Source: Sedimenticola hydrogenitrophicus
Lineage (GTDB): Bacteria > Pseudomonadota > Gammaproteobacteria > Chromatiales > Chromatiaceae
DNA length: 64,000 bases
Assembly: GCF_025175675.1 (NCBI RefSeq)
Contig: NZ_JANIOA010000014.1
Coordinates: forward strand, 43,454-107,453
Direction: 5' to 3'
A model generated the notes under the pieces. It saw only the letters and a list, made by a program, of their open reading frames with translations. It did not search any database and was not told the origin of the DNA. Shown here piece by piece: positions 15,681 to 23,835 of the stretch (position 1 is its first letter; every line of letters starts with the position of its first letter). The position numbers and the translations under genes are program-made.

Positions 15681-17874
15681 CGGAGGCCTCCCTGCTACTG
15701 ATCTGCTCCGCCAGGTAGCGCTCGAACTGCTCTACCGGCAGCGGCCTGCTGAAATAGTAGCCCTGATAGCGGCCGCACCCCTTCAGTTGGAGAAATTCCA
15801 GCTGACCCCGGGTCTCGACACCTTCGGCGATCACTTCCAGTCCCAGGTGATCGGCAATGGCAATGATGGTTTCAACGATTGCCGCGTTGCTCTCATCCTC
15901 CGTCACCTCTTCGACAAAACTCCGGTCGATCTTCAGGATATCCAGCGGCAGCTTCTTAAGGTAGGCGAGGGAGGAGTAGCCGGTACCGAAATCATCGATG
16001 GAGATCCTCACTCCCAGCGCCTTGAAGGAGGCCATCTTTTCCGCGGTATCGGCCACGTTGTCAATCACCACCCCCTCGGTCAGCTCCAGCCCCAGCCGCC
16101 TGGGGTCGGCGCCGGTCTCGGCCAAAATGCGCTCCACCTGACCCGGGAAGTCCGGCTGCCTGAACTGCCACGGGCTGACATTGACCGCGATATGCCGCAG
16201 CGACGCCCCCAGCTCGCTGGCGCTCCAGCGGGTGATCAGCCGACAAGCGGTCCGCAACACCCAGTCACCGATCGGCAGGATCAGCCCGGTCTCTTCGGCG
16301 ACCGGGATAAACCGGTCCGGCGTGATCATCCCGTGTTGCGGATGCTCCCAACGCAGCAATCCCTCGGCGCCGCACACGGCTCCGCTCGCATCGATCTGCG
16401 GCTGGAAAAAGAGCTTCAGCTGGTTGTTGGCGACCGCCAGCCGCAGATCCTTCTCCAGAGCCAGCCGTTCGTCGGCCTCCACCTGCATTCCCGGGAGAAA
16501 AAAGCGAATGGCATTGCGCCCCGCCGCCTTGGCCTGATACATGGCGGTATCACCATGTCGCAGCACCGCATCCGCATCTTCCTGCTGCATCGGAAACAGG
16601 GTGATGCCGATACTCGGGGTGATGTAGAGTTCGTGATCCCGGATGCGTAGCGGATGGGAAAGCACCTGGCGGATCCGCTCGGCAATATCCTGCGCCCGTC
16701 TCGCCGTGGCCTGGGTATCACTGCCGATATCCGATATCAGCACGGCAAACTCATCGCCACCAATGCGCGCCACGCTATCCGCTTCGCCCAGCAACCCGGC
16801 CAATCGCCTGGAAACCTCACACAGCAGCTGATCGCCCACGCTGTGGCCGAGCGAATCATTGATGGTCTTGAAGCGATCAAGATCAATCAGCAGCAGCGCG
16901 CCTTCGTAGTCGTGGCGTTTGGCACGATTCAGCACCAGCTCCAGACGATCCAGCAGCAGGCTCCGGTTGGGTAACTGGGTCAGGCTGTCGTGATAGGCCT
17001 GATGCTCGATCTTCGCCTCCGCCTGCTTGCGCTCCGTCACGTCCCGGAACATCCCGTAGATGCGCCCCTTGCCGACCGGGGAGTGCTCACGGGTGGCGGT
17101 GATGGCACAGGGCCGCTTCGAGCCCTCACCGTCCACCAGCGACACCTCATAATCCGTCACCCTACCGGCCTGTTCAAGCCGCTCCAGCAGCATGTCGCCG
17201 TGCGCGGGATCGGCAACCAGATCCCACAGCCGGCGGCCCAGCATCTGCTCGCGCTGATAGTACAGGTTGCCGGCAATGGAGGGGGATATCTCTTCAACAA
17301 AGCCGTCGAGATCCACCTGGAAATAGACGTCGGTCAGGCTCTCGAAGATCGAGCGGTATTTCTCTTCACTCTGCTTCAGCTGCCGGTTCGCCTCATGCAT
17401 CTCCTCATTGGCGAGCTGCAGCTGCTCGGTGCGTTTTTTGACCTGCTCCTCCAGATGCTGCTGGTAGGCCCGGTTCTCCCGGGTCAGCCGGCTACGCTCC
17501 AGGTTTTTTCTCACCGCGTGCAGCAGCACCGATAGATCCTGAACCGGCTTCAGCATGTAATCCCAGGCGCCCAGATGCAGCGCCTCGATGGCATCGTCGA
17601 TGGCGCCGGTTCCCGACACCACGATAATCGGCGTGTCAGGGGCATGGCTGACCACATGCGCCAACACCTGCAGACCGTCCATCTCCGGCATCCGCAGATC
17701 CACCAGCACGAGATCCGGCTCCAGGGATTCGAACAGCTCTATGCCGGTCCTGCCGTTCTCCGCCTCCAGCACCGTATAGCCGTAATCCTCAAGATAGAGA
17801 TGGAAGCTCTCCCTGATCGCCTGTTCATCATCGATCGTCAGAATGGTTTGATTGCCGCGCATATCGTCACTCAT
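15670..17874 (-). CDS. Receiver-PAS-GGDEF-EAL response regulator (cyclic-di-GMP)
   Basis: In this 734-residue protein, an N-terminal receiver (phosphoacceptor D59 in LVLVDLRMPEMDG) is joined by a Gln/Glu-rich coiled coil (about 135-175) to a PAS domain. A GGDEF domain follows (intact GGDEF at 372-376) and then an EAL domain, E504-G-L in place of EAL. The EAL domain retains LGLELTEG, SIDDFGTGYSSLAYL and VIAEGVET. It lacks membrane segments, so it is cytoplasmic and phosphorylation-controlled. Both catalytic domains could be active. The gene is first in the block that runs through the small receiver toward the ParA and STAS genes. The start is uncertain: no good Shine-Dalgarno precedes the ATG at 17874, and an ATG four codons later is possible. 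Confidence 0.9.
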   Translation of the reverse strand: MSDDMRGNQTILTIDDEQAIRESFHLYLEDYGYTVLEAENGRTGIELFESLEPDLVLVDLRMPEMDGLQVLAHVVSHAPDTPIIVVSGTGAIDDAIEALHLGAWDYMLKPVQDLSVLLHAVRKNLERSRLTRENRAYQQHLEEQVKKRTEQLQLANEEMHEANRQLKQSEEKYRSIFESLTDVYFQVDLDGFVEEISPSIAGNLYYQREQMLGRRLWDLVADPAHGDMLLERLEQAGRVTDYEVSLVDGEGSKRPCAITATREHSPVGKGRIYGMFRDVTERKQAEAKIEHQAYHDSLTQLPNRSLLLDRLELVLNRAKRHDYEGALLLIDLDRFKTINDSLGHSVGDQLLCEVSRRLAGLLGEADSVARIGGDEFAVLISDIGSDTQATARRAQDIAERIRQVLSHPLRIRDHELYITPSIGITLFPMQQEDADAVLRHGDTAMYQAKAAGRNAIRFFLPGMQVEADERLALEKDLRLAVANNQLKLFFQPQIDASGAVCGAEGLLRWEHPQHGMITPDRFIPVAEETGLILPIGDWVLRTACRLITRWSASELGASLRHIAVNVSPWQFRQPDFPGQVERILAETGADPRRLGLELTEGVVIDNVADTAEKMASFKALGVRISIDDFGTGYSSLAYLKKLPLDILKIDRSFVEEVTEDESNAAIVETIIAIADHLGLEVIAEGVETRGQLEFLQLKGCGRYQGYYFSRPLPVEQFERYLAEQISSREASGVN

Positions 17875-18095
17875 GCTGGAGTTCCCGGCAGTGCCGCCCG
17901 GCGGACTAAGCGTGCGGATAAGATGGCTGTACAGATCAAAATGCGCTTCCCCAAAGCTCCCCTGACTCAGGCATCATAGGCGAAAACCCGCGTGCATCAA
18001 AATCAACCGGTCCTGGCCTGTCACACCCCGACCGGGTCCGGCATGAATCGAAACCCGGGCCTGGGAATACTTCAATTTGATAAAGTACTTTCGCA

Positions 18096-18159
18096 GGGTG
18101 GATAAGCCGGTAGGCGCATCCACCATTGCTGCGGTGGACGCGCTGCCGCTTATCCACCC
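18096..18159. repeat. Paired 'GGTGGAT..ATCCACC' hairpin repeat, copy 2
   Basis: GGGTGGATAAGC..GCATCCACC is followed after nine bases by GGTGGACGCGC..GCTTATCCACCC in inverted orientation, so the whole 64 bases can fold into one hairpin. The first half-site is the reverse complement of the one at 4499-4528. Confidence 0.65.
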
Positions 18160-18452
18160 AACGAAACTGAAACAGCTTTACCCGGCAATATTAAATTGAA
18201 AGCTCCTGAATATCTCGGCCTGGGCAGTAAAATCTTTAGAGTCGCAAATCCCCTGGATTCGGAACACGCCCGGATCCGGAGGGTATTGAAGGGCGCCCTC
18301 GGCAACCGCTACTGCCTGAGAATAGTCGACCGGCACCGAAACCGGTAACCGCTGCTCGTCGCCGGGCGGGGAGGTGGTGGGAGGCTGGGATCGCGGAATA
18401 ACATCCGCTCCCGCACTGCCCTGTGCTTCGTGGCATAAATCCGTCCCTGAAT

Positions 18453-18486
18453 AAAAAAGGCCGGGCGACCAACGTCGCCCGGCCTT
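18453..18486 (-). terminator. Intrinsic terminator of the EF-G gene
   Basis: AAGGCCGGGCGAC pairs with GTCGCCCGGCCTT around a short loop, followed by a T-run on the minus strand, 12 bases beyond the EF-G stop. Confidence 0.9.
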
Positions 18487-18497
18487 GATTGTACCGC

Positions 18498-20576
18498 TTA
18501 TTTCTTTCTTTCCAGCGTCTCCTTGATCACCTCTTCAGCGACGTTCCTGGGACAAGGCAGGTAGTGGGAGAACTCCATCGAGAACTGGCCACGGCCGGAG
18601 GTCATGGTGCGCAGATCACCGATGTAGCCGAACATCTCGCTCAGCGGTGCCTCGGCCTTGATACGGATGCCGGTCGCCGCCGTATCCTGGGACTTGATCA
18701 TGCCACGGCGACGGTTCAGGTCGCCGATCACGTCGCCCACATGATCTTCCGGGGTGTAGACGTCCACTTTCATGATCGGCTCGATCAGCTGCGGACCCGC
18801 CTTGGGAATGGTCTGACGATAGGCGCCGCGGGCCGCGATCTCGAACGCGATGGCCGAGGAGTCAACCGCATGGAAGCCACCATCCGTCAGGATCACCTTC
18901 ACGTCCAGACAGGGGAAGCCGGCCAGGACACCCTTGTCCATACTGGTGGCAAAGCCCTTCTGGATGGCCGGCCAGTACTCTTTCGGCACGTTACCACCGA
19001 CCACCACCGACTCGAACTGGAAACCGCTACCGGGTTCGCCCGGCTCGATGATGTAGTCGATCTTACCGAACTGACCGGAACCACCGGACTGTTTCTTGTG
19101 CGTGTAGCTGTCTTCCACCCGCTGGGTGATGGTCTCGCGGTAGGCCACCTGGGGCTTGCCGACGGTCACATCCACGCCATGGGTACGGCGCAGGATATCG
19201 ATCTTGATATCCAGATGCAGCTCACCCATGCCCTTGAGGATGGTCTCGCCGCTGTCCTCGTCGGTCTCGACATAGAAGGAGGGATCCTCCTGCACCATCT
19301 TGTTCAGGGCGATACCCATCTTCTCGACGCCCGCCTTGTCCTTCGGCGCGATGGCGATGGCGATAACGGGGGCCGGGAACACCATAGGCTCCAGGGTGGC
19401 GGGATTTTTCGGATCGCACAGGGTGTGTCCGGTCTTGACATTCTTCATGCCGACGACGGCGACGATGTCACCGGCCTGGGCCCGGCTCAGCTCTTCACGG
19501 GAGTCGGCATGCATCTCAACGATACGCCCGATACGCTCGGTCTTGCCGGTGAAGGTATTGAGGACCGTCATGCCCTTTTCCAGCACGCCGGAATAGATGC
19601 GCACGAAGGTCAGTGCGCCGAAACGGTCGTCCATGATCTTGAACGCCAGGGCACGCAACGGCTTGGCCGGATCAACGATGGCGAACTTGCCGGTCTCGTT
19701 GCCTTCCAGGTCCACCTCGGGCTGCGGCTCCACTTCGGTAGGGTTTGGCAGGTAGTCGACCACCGCGTCCAGCACCAGCTGAATACCCTTGTTCTTGAAC
19801 GCCGAACCACAGTAGGTGGGGAAGAAGTCCAGGTGGATGGTACCCTTGCGGATGCAGCGCTTCAGGTCCTCAATCGAGGGCACCTCGCCATCCAGATACT
19901 TCTCCATCAGGTCGTCATCCTGCTCGACGGCGGTCTCAACCAGCATCTCGCGATACTCTTCAACCTTATCGACCATATCGGCCGGCACATCCTGCAGGGT
20001 GTAGCCGGTGGGGTCGCCGGAATCATCCCAGACCCAGGCCTTGCGGGTCAGCAGGTCGACCACGCCGACAAACTCGTCCTCGGTCCCGATCGGCAGTACC
20101 ATAACCAGCGGGGTGGCGCCCAGCACATCCTTGATCTGCTTGACCACCCGGTAGAAATCAGCGCCCAGGCGGTCCAGCTTGTTGACCAGGATGATCCGCG
20201 CCACCTCGGAGTCATTCGCATAGCGCCAGTTGGTCTCGGACTGGGGCTCCACGCCGCCGGATCCGCAGAACACGCCCACGCCGCCGTCGAGCACCTTCAG
20301 GGAACGGTAAACCTCGATGGTGAAGTCAACGTGTCCCGGGGTATCGATGATATTCAACCGGTGCTTGTTCCACTCACAGGAAGTGGCCGCCGACTGAATG
20401 GTGATGCCGCGCTCCTGCTCCTGCTCCATGAAGTCAGTTGTCGCTGCACCATCGTGCACCTCACCGATCTTATGGATCTTACCTGTCAATTTCAGGATGC
20501 GCTCGGTAGTGGTCGTTTTACCAGCATCTACGTGAGCGAAGATACCGATATTTCGGTAAAGGCTTAGATCTGTCAT
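18498..20576 (-). CDS. fusA: Elongation factor G, probably a second paralogue (EF-G2)
   Basis: This 692-residue translational GTPase has G1 [15 protein letters not shown]2 RGITI, G3 DTPGHVDF, G4 NKLDR and G5 near GSAF, then domains II-V ending [17 protein letters not shown] drives ribosomal translocation and recycling. The N-terminus ([19 protein letters not shown]) is shorter than, and different from, the str-operon EF-G of gammaproteobacteria (MARxTPIERYRNIGISAHIDAG). The gene stands alone with its own terminator rather than between rpsG and tuf. The S10 operon at the window's right edge implies that a canonical fusA lies just beyond it. I therefore infer a paralogue like Pseudomonas FusB; whether it translocates, recycles or acts under stress cannot be told. 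Confidence 0.93.
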   Translation of the reverse strand: MTDLSLYRNIGIFAHVDAGKTTTTERILKLTGKIHKIGEVHDGAATTDFMEQEQERGITIQSAATSCEWNKHRLNIIDTPGHVDFTIEVYRSLKVLDGGVGVFCGSGGVEPQSETNWRYANDSEVARIILVNKLDRLGADFYRVVKQIKDVLGATPLVMVLPIGTEDEFVGVVDLLTRKAWVWDDSGDPTGYTLQDVPADMVDKVEEYREMLVETAVEQDDDLMEKYLDGEVPSIEDLKRCIRKGTIHLDFFPTYCGSAFKNKGIQLVLDAVVDYLPNPTEVEPQPEVDLEGNETGKFAIVDPAKPLRALAFKIMDDRFGALTFVRIYSGVLEKGMTVLNTFTGKTERIGRIVEMHADSREELSRAQAGDIVAVVGMKNVKTGHTLCDPKNPATLEPMVFPAPVIAIAIAPKDKAGVEKMGIALNKMVQEDPSFYVETDEDSGETILKGMGELHLDIKIDILRRTHGVDVTVGKPQVAYRETITQRVEDSYTHKKQSGGSGQFGKIDYIIEPGEPGSGFQFESVVVGGNVPKEYWPAIQKGFATSMDKGVLAGFPCLDVKVILTDGGFHAVDSSAIAFEIAARGAYRQTIPKAGPQLIEPIMKVDVYTPEDHVGDVIGDLNRRRGMIKSQDTAATGIRIKAEAPLSEMFGYIGDLRTMTSGRGQFSMEFSHYLPCPRNVAEEVIKETLERKK

Positions 20577-21009
20577 GTTCGTACTCTAGAGTTAGACATT
20601 AAATGTAAGTATCTGGCGACCACCAACACACATTACCCAGGAGGCGGGATAACGGGGCGATTCCCCCATCCACCGGACCTCCCCATCTGCGTCCCCGGTC
20701 CGGGCGATCTGCGGACCAGACGACAAAATATGATAAACGTGCCAGATGCTGGTGGCAGCACGAGATGGGCCGCCACGGCCTCCGTCAGAAAGCAGCGCCT
20801 AAGGCAACCCAGCCATAAATAGCCGGCTATTTTAACCTGAAACCCCGGCCTAGTGGTAAAGTTTCCTGCGTCTTTTTTAAAGATATTTCAACACCGTACC
20901 GCTCGCCAAAACCACGGCGATAGGATGGAAAACGCGGACGGCATCAGATCGCAGCGTTAAGCCATTGTTTGAAATGCACTATCTGCCTATTCGGGAAGGA
21001 TAAGGGATA
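20577..21009. other. Gene-free region between EF-G and tRNA-Thr
   Basis: These 433 bases lie upstream of the EF-G gene and downstream of tRNA-Thr. They must contain the EF-G promoter, but I cannot single out a convincing -35/-10 pair. In many gammaproteobacteria a tuf gene sits immediately after this tRNA; none is here. Confidence 0.5.
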
Positions 21010-21085
21010 TGGAGCTGGCGACAGGAGTCGAACCCGCGACCTGCTGATTACAAATCAGCTGCTCTACCAACTGAGCTACGCCAGC
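21010..21085 (-). tRNA. tRNA-Thr (TGT)
   Basis: This is a 76-nt cloverleaf with encoded CCA. Acceptor arms GCTGGCG and CGCCAGC pair, the D-arm has AGCTCAGTTGGTAGAGC, the anticodon stem CTGAT/ATCAG encloses TTTGTAA with anticodon TGT, and the T-arm has GGGTTCGACTCC. It follows the SPOR gene, as in the conserved birA-coaX-SPOR-tRNA order, but the usual neighbours tRNA-Tyr and tRNA-Gly are absent. Confidence 0.95.
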
Positions 21086-21105
21086 CAAAATTTGGAGGGC
21101 CTATT

Positions 21106-22047
21106 CTAGAAGATCCCACCGGATGTGACAACGCGCGGACAGGGGTATTGTTCATTTATTACCGCGTCCCGGCTTTCCCTTATCCTGGCCACGGCCTTGG
21201 CCACCCGGGCCTGGTCCGCGCGGTAATCCACCCAGTGGGCGGGAACCGTCACCAGCCGCGGTACCACGCTGGTTCTGTGCCCCTTGTCCGCTATCGCCTG
21301 CTGCCGGCTCTGGGCGTTTTTCTGGGTTGAGAACACCCCCAGGGAGATGCCGTTTACCTGGTCACCTTTAACAAAACGGCGCACGTCGTCGATGCCGCTG
21401 GCGCGCAGCTGTTCGACCTTCGCTATCGCCGCTTCGCGGCTCGGCAGTGGCGGGATCATCACCCAGTAGCCGGTCGGCTTCTCCATGGAGTCCCGGCGCA
21501 GCGAGGTTTCCATGCCCTGGCTGGCCAGGGATTCGGCCAGCGCCCGCGCCTCGGCGCCGCGCTCGAAGGGGCCGAAGGCACCACAGACCAGCACCACGGG
21601 TTCGGGTTTGGGTTCAAGTGGCGGCGCGGGGGCGGCCGGCGCGGCGGATTCCTGGTCGCCGGGGAGTTCCGCCGTGGGCTCGCTGTCGGCGATTTCCGGG
21701 ACGGTGTCCGGGATATCCGTACCGAGCGGCGGCGGTTCCTGGTCAATCGCTGGCTGCTCGACCACCGGCGGCGGCGGGGATTGCACCTCCCGTGGCGGGA
21801 TCTCTTGTTCCGGAAGTGTGGGGGCCTCGAACTCCGCTGCAGACGCCTCGGCGTCGACCGCCGCGGCCGCCGGCACGGCCGGCTTCGTATCCGCCTCGGA
21901 TGGGGACACTTCCGCGAGCAACCGCAGGTTGCCGATGGCCGGTTTTTTCGCCAACGGCCGAACCACCATGGCCTGCGGATTGCGTTGCACGCCCCAACCC
22001 AGGATGACCAGGTTCGCTGACAGCAGTAGCATGAACAGCCATCTCAT
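21106..22047 (-). CDS. Membrane-anchored SPOR-domain protein
   Basis: This 313-residue protein has an N-terminal hydrophobic anchor (MRWLFMLLLSANLVILGWGV), a long Pro/Glu/Ala-rich linker (about 45-150) and a C-terminal SPOR-type domain (VVLVCGAFGPFERGAEARAL; GYWVMIPPLPSREAAIAKV; NGISLGVFSTQKNAQSR). SPOR domains bind denuded peptidoglycan at the division septum. The gene starts five bases after the coaX stop, so it belongs to the M61-birA-coaX operon. A SPOR protein here is conserved in Pseudomonas-type genomes. Its exact role in cell-wall metabolism is not established by sequence. Confidence 0.85.
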   Translation of the reverse strand: MRWLFMLLLSANLVILGWGVQRNPQAMVVRPLAKKPAIGNLRLLAEVSPSEADTKPAVPAAAAVDAEASAAEFEAPTLPEQEIPPREVQSPPPPVVEQPAIDQEPPPLGTDIPDTVPEIADSEPTAELPGDQESAAPAAPAPPLEPKPEPVVLVCGAFGPFERGAEARALAESLASQGMETSLRRDSMEKPTGYWVMIPPLPSREAAIAKVEQLRASGIDDVRRFVKGDQVNGISLGVFSTQKNAQSRQQAIADKGHRTSVVPRLVTVPAHWVDYRADQARVAKAVARIRESRDAVINEQYPCPRVVTSGGIF

Positions 22048-22052
22048 CGCAC

Positions 22053-22808
22053 TTACCCTGCCGCCTCCGCGATGGCCACCAGCCCCTTCATCACCAGCTC
22101 ATGATCGATCCGGAAGGGGATATCCAACTGCACCGAAATACGTGCCGCGTCGCTGCCGGTGAGGATCAGAGTGGCGGGCTCACCGCAATGCTCCGCCGCC
22201 TGGCGCATGCTCCTTTCGATCAGGGCGGCGGCCGCGTTGACCGCCGCCGAGGCCACCGCGGAGGCGGTATCCCGGGCGAACAGGGATTCCACCGGCACCT
22301 GGCCGACCCGGGGGATGCGCGTCTGCTGCAGGAGTGATTCCCGCATCAGGTCCAGCCCCGGCAGGATCAATCCCCCAAGATGACGGCCTTGACTGTCCAT
22401 CAGGTCCAAGGTGATCGCGGTACCGCAGTCGACAACGCAGACCGCACCGGCCTCCTGCCGGCGTACCGCCAGCAGGGTCAGCCAGCGATCGACGCCCAGT
22501 TGGCCGGGCTCCCGATAGCCGTTGCTGACGCCCTGGGCCTGGGCCACGGGCCGCACCGGATGCGGGGTCCGGCCCCACCCGCCCTGCATCCAGCTTGTCA
22601 GGCCAGACTCCAGGTCGGCGCCGGCCACGTTGGCAAGGTAGATGGCATCGGGTGGCTGAAGGTCGCCCCAGCAGGTCGTCGCCAATTGATCGGGCGCGAC
22701 GCCGTGATGCTTTTCCGCCTTGATTGGCGATAACCGCCCCGCCTCGAGCAGCGACCATTTCAGGTTGGTGTTACCGATATCGATGAGGAGTATGCGGGTG
22801 TTATTCAT
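22053..22808 (-). CDS. coaX: Type III pantothenate kinase
   Basis: This 251-residue kinase phosphorylates pantothenate, the first step of coenzyme A synthesis, in the cytoplasm. It belongs to the ASKHA fold. The N-terminal phosphate loop LLIDIGNTNLKWSLL, the middle motif GQLGVDRWLTLLAVR and the catalytic DCGTAITLDL with the following GGLILPG segment are all present. It lies 21 bases after birA and five before the SPOR gene. Type III enzymes are typically insensitive to CoA feedback. Confidence 0.96.
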   Translation of the reverse strand: MNNTRILLIDIGNTNLKWSLLEAGRLSPIKAEKHHGVAPDQLATTCWGDLQPPDAIYLANVAGADLESGLTSWMQGGWGRTPHPVRPVAQAQGVSNGYREPGQLGVDRWLTLLAVRRQEAGAVCVVDCGTAITLDLMDSQGRHLGGLILPGLDLMRESLLQQTRIPRVGQVPVESLFARDTASAVASAAVNAAAALIERSMRQAAEHCGEPATLILTGSDAARISVQLDIPFRIDHELVMKGLVAIAEAAG

Positions 22809-22829
22809 CAGGTAGCCGTTCGATGGACC

Positions 22830-23813
22830 TTAGACCGGTCGCAGCGAAACTTCCCCCCCATGGTAGGCGCGTATCCCTTCCGCCGTCTCCAGCAGCAGTG
22901 CGCCGCTCGGCTCCACCCCCCGGTGTATCCCCTCGATCTGCCGTGCGCCCAGCTGCAGGATCACCCGCTGGCCGTGATACAGGTCATACTGACGCCACTC
23001 CGGAATCATCGCCGCCAGGCCCTGCGCTTCGAACTGTGACAATACGGCTACCAGGTTATCCAGCAGCGCGGCGACTATCCGGTTGCGTGAGTGTGCCGCG
23101 CCACCGGGCAGCTGCGACAGGCTCACCCAGGGCTGATCGATCGACTCCCCTTCCGCCTCGCTGAGCCTTACATTCATACCCAGTCCCAGCACGACGCGGC
23201 TGGGGCCGGTCTGCTCGCCGACCACCTCCAGCAGCAGGCCCGCCAGCTTCCGGTTACCGTAGAGTATGTCATTCGGCCACTTCAGGCCGATTTCACTGAT
23301 CCCGAGTTGGCGCAATGCCCGTATCACGGCCAGACCCGCCACCAGACTGAGGCCGGACAATGCTGCCGGCGCCAGCCCGTATTCCCAGAACAGCGACAGG
23401 TAGATGTTGCGGCCAAACGGGGAGACCCAGTGGCGCCCGCGCCTGCCGCGGCCGTCACTCTGCCTTTCCGCCAGGCAGACGTGACCGCTCTGCAACTGGC
23501 CGGGGTCCTGTGCCATCAGGTGGCTGTTGGTGGAGGCGATGCTGTCGTGTATCTCGATGTGGCTTATCCAGTCATGAGTCGAATCCGCCAAGGCATCGCG
23601 GATGTGCCCGGCTTCCAGCAACTCCAGTTTCTCCGGCAACCGGTAACCGCGGCCACGCACCGAATGGATATTCAGGCCCAGCTGGTCACGCAATAGGCCG
23701 AGCTGCTTCCATACGGCGGTCCGACTCAGGCCCAGCCGCCGGGCCAGGTCTTCCCCCGAATGCCACTGGCCATCCACCAGGAGCTGTAATAACTGTCGCC
23801 GACTGCTCATCAT
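22830..23813 (-). CDS. birA: Biotin-protein ligase / biotin operon repressor BirA
   Basis: This 327-residue bifunctional protein has an N-terminal winged helix (about 5-60: DGQWHSGEDLARRLGLSRTAVWKQL) that would bind the bio operator. The catalytic domain follows, with the biotinyl-AMP loop GRGRRGRHW and the lysine segment GLKWPNDILY, then a C-terminal SH3-like domain. It attaches biotin to acetyl-CoA carboxylase and senses biotin level. Two ATGs are adjacent; GGAG precedes the first. It is 22 bases downstream of the M61 peptidase gene, in the conserved birA-coaX pair. Confidence 0.95.
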   Translation of the reverse strand: MMSSRRQLLQLLVDGQWHSGEDLARRLGLSRTAVWKQLGLLRDQLGLNIHSVRGRGYRLPEKLELLEAGHIRDALADSTHDWISHIEIHDSIASTNSHLMAQDPGQLQSGHVCLAERQSDGRGRRGRHWVSPFGRNIYLSLFWEYGLAPAALSGLSLVAGLAVIRALRQLGISEIGLKWPNDILYGNRKLAGLLLEVVGEQTGPSRVVLGLGMNVRLSEAEGESIDQPWVSLSQLPGGAAHSRNRIVAALLDNLVAVLSQFEAQGLAAMIPEWRQYDLYHGQRVILQLGARQIEGIHRGVEPSGALLLETAEGIRAYHGGEVSLRPV

Positions 23814-23835
23814 CTCACTCCGACGTCAATGCCTG

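Larger units (their letters stand above)
17875..18497. other. Gene-free region between the receiver-GGDEF-EAL and EF-G genes
   Basis: These 623 bases hold a paired hairpin repeat (18096-18159) and the EF-G terminator (18453-18486). Open frames here are short with no recognisable product. I see no tRNA or riboswitch signature. Confidence 0.5.

Noticed and set aside
18236..18472. A 78-residue minus-strand frame beyond the EF-G terminator
   Set aside because: It overlaps the terminator and has low-complexity Arg/Gly/Ser composition with no family signal.
18498..20567. A 692-residue open frame antisense to the whole EF-G gene
   Set aside because: Its length mirrors the EF-G frame on the other strand; the protein is His/Leu/Gly-rich with no family resemblance. 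It is a codon-bias shadow.
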